From positions 67,959,587 through 68,023,586 of the forward strand of contig CM037780.1 of assembly GCA_021229015.1 (NCBI GenBank): DNA of 64,000 nucleotides, in the 5' to 3' direction. Positions 60,529-64,000 of the stretch are shown here, in pieces (within the stretch, counting starts at the first letter, position 1; every line of letters begins with the position of its first letter). A model generated the notes under the pieces. That model ran no database searches. It saw only the letters and a list, made by a program, of their open reading frames with translations, and had not been told where the DNA came from. This DNA comes from Solen grandis (Eukaryota > Mollusca > Bivalvia > Adapedonta > Solenidae). The position numbers and the translations under genes were made by a program.

Positions 60529-62893
60529 AACCCTTAACCCAAACACTTATCAAATCGAAGTACAAGTGAAAAATCCACACACTACTTTATTTAACAGCTT
60601 TGTACAATTTGACAGGACTACCAACAAATCAGGTGTTGAGGTATTTACATTTCAGCACACAAAGCTTATCTTTTCCCCCAATGGTCGACATTATTAGACT
60701 TTAAGCTTTAGATAAGCTTTAATGTTTTATTATCCAAGACAAAGACTGATGCTACCTTTCATTTGTTCTTATCTAAAACCTACACATAGGCGTCAGATGG
60801 TATCGTTAAATTTAATTTGAAAATAAACCTCGATAAGGGCACAGTTACGGGAAAATGAATGTATATAATGCCCATTAAATTCGTAATGTAAGATACGAGA
60901 CAATTCACCTTTACGAACAACTGTATGTTTTGTAATCTTATAGGACACACTTAACTATAATAAGAACATAGATAAAATGTTTCCTCTAAATACTTTTTTA
61001 TGTTTTAACAAGTTTTCACTTAAAAGAAAACTCAAAAAATAATTGTGTGTAATAAAATAATGTTATAATAAGGCTAGTTGTAAATAATAAATTGTGGTAA
61101 TTAAGTTTCTACTAATAATATCTTGCACAGGTCTTCCCTATCGACATTAAGTATTGTGTTTTTGGAGAAAATGCCTTTAAGTTCTCGATTTCACCATATT
61201 ACATTTTAATTTTTACGTGTTTATGGCCACGAAAATGTCTCTAATGTAAATAAATGAAATGATGCAGAATAAAAACTGTAGATAGGTTAAGCATGTCTGT
61301 TTCTTGCGAAAGTCAGTATACCTTAACCGGTGTTTATCACTGTGTATATATAGACCATTTCACTCCGAAATGAAAAGTGAACCTACGTAAATCAACAAGC
61401 ACTCCTACATGCTGGTGTATAATTCCACCCACTGTTCAAAAAGAAAAAAAAAACATACATGTACACTTGATGTTTTTCCCCAGTCACTGATTGATCAATT
61501 TAGATCAGGGAATTCTACCGGGCATTGCTGATCTTCTGGTGAAATAGTCTATTGTTTGAACAATATGTTTATTAGAAGCGCTTCATTAGAGCCAATGCTT
61601 TTCATGTATAAGACACATATTTCTTAAAGAAATAATAGACATTGAACAAAAATAGTAAAGTGTATTAGCGAATATTGGCAATAGATGATCGTTTAGCATT
61701 GTTCATGACCCAGATTAATTAATTACTTTCCTTATTGGCTCATAATAAAAGACTCACACTTCCGCAACAGGCATATTTTGCGTATATCTGTTTGTCATTA
61801 TATGTTGTTGTTTTTTGTAGCTGTTTTTGTTTGTTGTTGTTGTGTGTTGTTGTTGTTTTTTGTTTTCAAAAATTATATGAATATTTGCTAATGACGGTTT
61901 TGTCAACAGAGCTTACTGTGTATCGGGAAGGCGTTTTCAGGATTTAACATATACTTTCTTCGTCTTTTTTGGTCATTGACGTGACACGACGAGCTCTTGC
62001 CTGGCTTTAAATTTCTCCAACCTAGAAACAGTAATTTACAACAATTGACCCCTTCCCGTTTATGCCATCTACATGTACAACTTGATAAATAAATTTCGGT
62101 TTCAACACAAGTAACCCCTTTATTAGGTTCTATTTTCAATCCTATTTTATCTGATCGCTTGCCAGTCATTATTGTTTTACTTATTACTTAGCTAACGACA
62201 TTGTCACCCTTTAGAGATACGAAGTATTTTATGTATATATTTCCACGATATACCTTCAGCATTGTTCTTACTACAGAAATTAGCTAGTTACGCAAAAATT
62301 CGTAATAATAATGATCTCATTTCAGCTTCAGATTCGTCAAATCAAGTTTTAAAATATAATTACCGCTTTCTAATTGCTTATTTTGCCCGTAAATAACACT
62401 GGAGCCTGAATAAACCATACGGATGCATGGTAGCTTATCACGTATAAATGTCATGTAACTTGTATTCATAGATCACAAGGAGCCTTTGTCTTGGAGAATA
62501 TTACGCGTAGTTTATCTGATACGACCTTCGGAATCGATTTTTATCAGTTTAACGTGACATAAATAGACAACGTTTTCCCGTGGTCTATACGAACTAGACA
62601 ACGGCTATGCTTCCCTCTGATTGGTAGAAAAATGAGGTCATTGTCTGATCTTTTTTTTTCACAATATTTAATCACGGAAAAAAGGATATTTTAAATGCGT
62701 AAATGATAACTTGTTCTTCTTTTTCTACAGTTGACTGGTTTGCTATAATAAAGTTGATAGTTGGCTCAGACTGTTTCGCCGAAAATGTTTTTTTAGGCGA
62801 TAATGTGCTAATTTCGAAATATCCATAAAATAGCTATCAATTATTGAAGGACAGGTCATATTTCATGCAGAATATATTTATCAGAATGGAGAG
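60529..62893. other. AT-rich DNA, probable 3' flank of the CCP-EGF gene at its right side
   Basis: No other gene recognised. GTT-rich tract at 61800-61868. A minus-strand AATAAA (62124-62119) is a possible distal polyadenylation signal for the gene ending at 62894; a GATAAA lies only ~15 bases after the stop and is too close to judge. The minus frame 61903-62169 is not recognised. Confidence 0.45.
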
Positions 62894-63015
62894 TTAAACG
62901 TGGAGTTCGCAGAAGGTTCCCTTATATTGTCCGGTGCATTCACATATGTACTGACTGCCTGGAAGTTCAAAGCAAGATCCGCCGTTTTGACATGGATGAC
63001 TGTCACAGAGCAAAG
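62894..63015 (-). CDS. EGF-like domain, terminal exon of a CCP/EGF extracellular protein
   Basis: The acceptor TTTGTTTTGCAG is followed by two bases completing a split codon and 39 codons to TAA (62896-62894). The product holds one complete EGF-like domain: C-x4-C-x5-C-x9-C-x-C-x8-C, with QNGGSC between cysteines two and three, YICEC, and a final YKGTFCE. These six cysteines pair 1-3, 2-4, 5-6 in the family. It lacks the acidic residues of calcium-binding EGF. Four residues after the last cysteine the protein ends, so the chain ends extracellularly with no membrane anchor seen. The phase 1 start fits the phase 1 end of the CCP exon upstream; joined, one alanine codon is formed at the junction. 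The reading on the same strand from 63081 is a different frame and should be ignored. Confidence 0.9.
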
Positions 63016-63331
63016 CTGCAAAACAAATGTAACTGTTGAAAATATGGAAAAAAGATTATCCTTTTTTTCTTTTATATGCAATTTTTGACATCAGATACAT
63101 TTTAAGACAAAATTATTAAAAATCACATATAACCTTAAAAACGTCGATAACAAAATGCATTATGTTTTTGCTTTTCGATGCCTTCCAGTCACTAAGCGCA
63201 GCGAATTTTACATTCTACACATGTTTTTTGTCAAAACTATTATATACCTAGAATTACTTGTCTGGTTATATTCAGTTTGACATAATAATTTTTTTTTTTT
63301 TTTTTTTTTTTAATAAAACACGTTTTCTTAC
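63016..63331 (-). other. intron between CCP and EGF exons
   Basis: A 316-base intron from GTAAGA (63331) to GCAG (63016). It contains a run of about 23 A on the minus strand (63311-63289). Apart from that nothing is seen. Confidence 0.8.
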
Positions 63332-63508
63332 CTCCACACTGTGCCTCCACACCGGTCCATCGACCTGTCTGAGAGCAGGTCCTAGTGGTCTCCCCTTGTG
63401 TGATGGTGTAGCCAAGATCACAAGTATACGTCACTGTACTGCCGAACGTAGTGCCTGTAGAACTGATAGACCCGTGGGCTATCTTGTGTGGGTTTGGACA
63501 CGTTATGT
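63332..63508 (-). CDS. CCP (sushi) domain exon of an extracellular protein
   Basis: A 177-base exon with acceptor TTTATTACAG and donor GGAG/GTAAGA, phase 1 at both ends, the classic symmetric exon that allows CCP modules to be shuffled. The 58 full codons make one CCP domain: first cysteine in ITCPNP, second in TYTCDLGY, third in RTCSQTGRW with the conserved tryptophan two residues on, and fourth in EAQCG. HGSI, FGSTVTYTC and the GY after cysteine two are typical. CCP domains bind carbohydrate or protein partners in complement regulators, adhesion proteins and many invertebrate immune or matrix proteins. The start of the gene is beyond 64000, so gene identity is not decidable; molluscs have many CCP/EGF mosaics. 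Confidence 0.93.
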
Positions 63509-63734
63509 CTGTAATAAATTGCATAAGCGATGTCTATAATGGATATTAATGCATGTTGGAACAAAATATTGTCAAAAACACTTAAATGTTTCATGCTTAA
63601 TAACAGACTCCAGGAAAAAGATCTGCAACTATTTTACCATGAATGATTATATCACATTAAGCAAAAACAATGATCAAATTTATCTGTACAAGTCTACATA
63701 GGTCATTCCATGAATTCGATAAAAGAAATGTTTA
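63509..63734 (-). other. intron upstream of the CCP exon (5' part continues)
   Basis: Intronic sequence of the CCP-EGF gene; nothing recognised apart from the SINEs that follow to the right. Confidence 0.6.
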
Positions 63735-63960
63735 TTTGTTCATAGTGTTTAATGTCCGGCCGACAGAACTCCAGTAATTTGGAGGCTTTGTCTACTTGAG
63801 TCCGATATAGTGCAGCTACAATTGAAGTATGTGACATGTGGCGTAGATACCACACCAAGTCACATTATGCAGACTACGGGCCAACCAATCCTGTAACTAC
63901 CCTTATATGCTGAGCGCCAAGTAAAGGAGTTATACCAGTACCATCTTTTACGACTTAGGT
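63735..63960 (-). mobile_element. SINE-1 copy inside the CCP-EGF gene intron
   Basis: Minus-strand 3' end CTGTCGGCCGGACATTAAAC, core with TCGGACTCAAGTAGACAAAG, and TACTGGTATAACTCCTTTAC near the 5' part, which ends close to 63955 without a head. Confidence 0.75.
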
Positions 63961-63971
63961 TGTTGTTGTTG

Positions 63972-64000
63972 TATTGGGGTTTACCGTCGCTGCGATAGTA
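63972..64000 (-). mobile_element. 3' end of another SINE-1 copy, cut by the window edge
   Basis: On the minus strand TACTATCGCAGCGACGGTAA followed by ACCCCAATAC and CAA repeats (63960-63972) is the SINE-1 3' end. The body would continue past 64000. Two tandem insertions in the same orientation are implied. Confidence 0.6.

Noticed and set aside
62881..63081. 66-codon minus-strand frame over the EGF exon
   Set aside because: Wrong frame: the EGF cysteine pattern and the phase 1 splice acceptor lie in another frame of the same strand.

Overview
The window looks like non-coding nuclear DNA from a mollusc, most likely a bivalve. It is AT-rich (about two thirds A+T by eye). It carries many tRNA-derived SINEs whose 3' ends resemble the GACGTTAAAC-plus-CAAA tails familiar from mollusc SINEs, short DNA transposons, a Helentron-like element with a tandem-repeat core, microsatellites, and one 100-base assembly gap at 40001-40100. 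The species assignment is inference. No ATG-initiated open frame can be told from chance: at this composition roughly 7% of random codons are stops, so a few frames of 100 codons are expected over six frames of 64 kb.

The only convincing protein-coding sequence is at the right end on the minus strand. A complement control protein (sushi) exon (63508-63332) is followed by an EGF-like terminal exon (63015-62894) ending in TAA. Both have canonical splice signals and compatible phase 1 boundaries. They are the 3' end of a secreted or extracellular multidomain gene whose upstream exons lie beyond position 64000. The correct EGF frame is not the longest open frame at that place. A few other places have open frames bounded by reasonable splice signals (5121-5175 +, 9086-9332 -, 16044-16132 -, 53358-53487 +, and a signal-peptide-like start at 30572 +). 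They have no recognisable domain and are listed as weak candidates.

Layout by region. 0-12 kb: mostly unique AT-rich DNA with one piggyBac-like MITE (2791-3023) and one copy of an unclassified dispersed repeat. 12.3-13.4 kb: a minisatellite with a 67-base unit and longer higher-order units. 14.9-24.1 kb: scattered copies of the main SINE family. 25.8-26.6 kb: two different MITEs abut, and the end of the second has been amplified into a 68-base and then a 28-base tandem array. 29.8-37.4 kb: further SINE copies. 40-50 kb: two foldback elements, including one built of repeated GTGGCCAC dyads (48490-48943), a long compound microsatellite (44375-44640), more SINEs and MITEs. 50-55 kb: largely featureless. 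55.4-60.5 kb: a SINE inserted in another SINE with an intact 10-base target duplication, the Helentron-like element (56840-58330), a GC-rich near-perfect 49-base inverted repeat (59042-59145) and a 34-base satellite block (59491-60528). 60.5-64 kb: the CCP-EGF gene end and two more SINE copies.

There is no operon-like organisation. The main biological interest is in how repeats have been built: nested insertion, amplification of a transposon end, and block duplication of satellite arrays.
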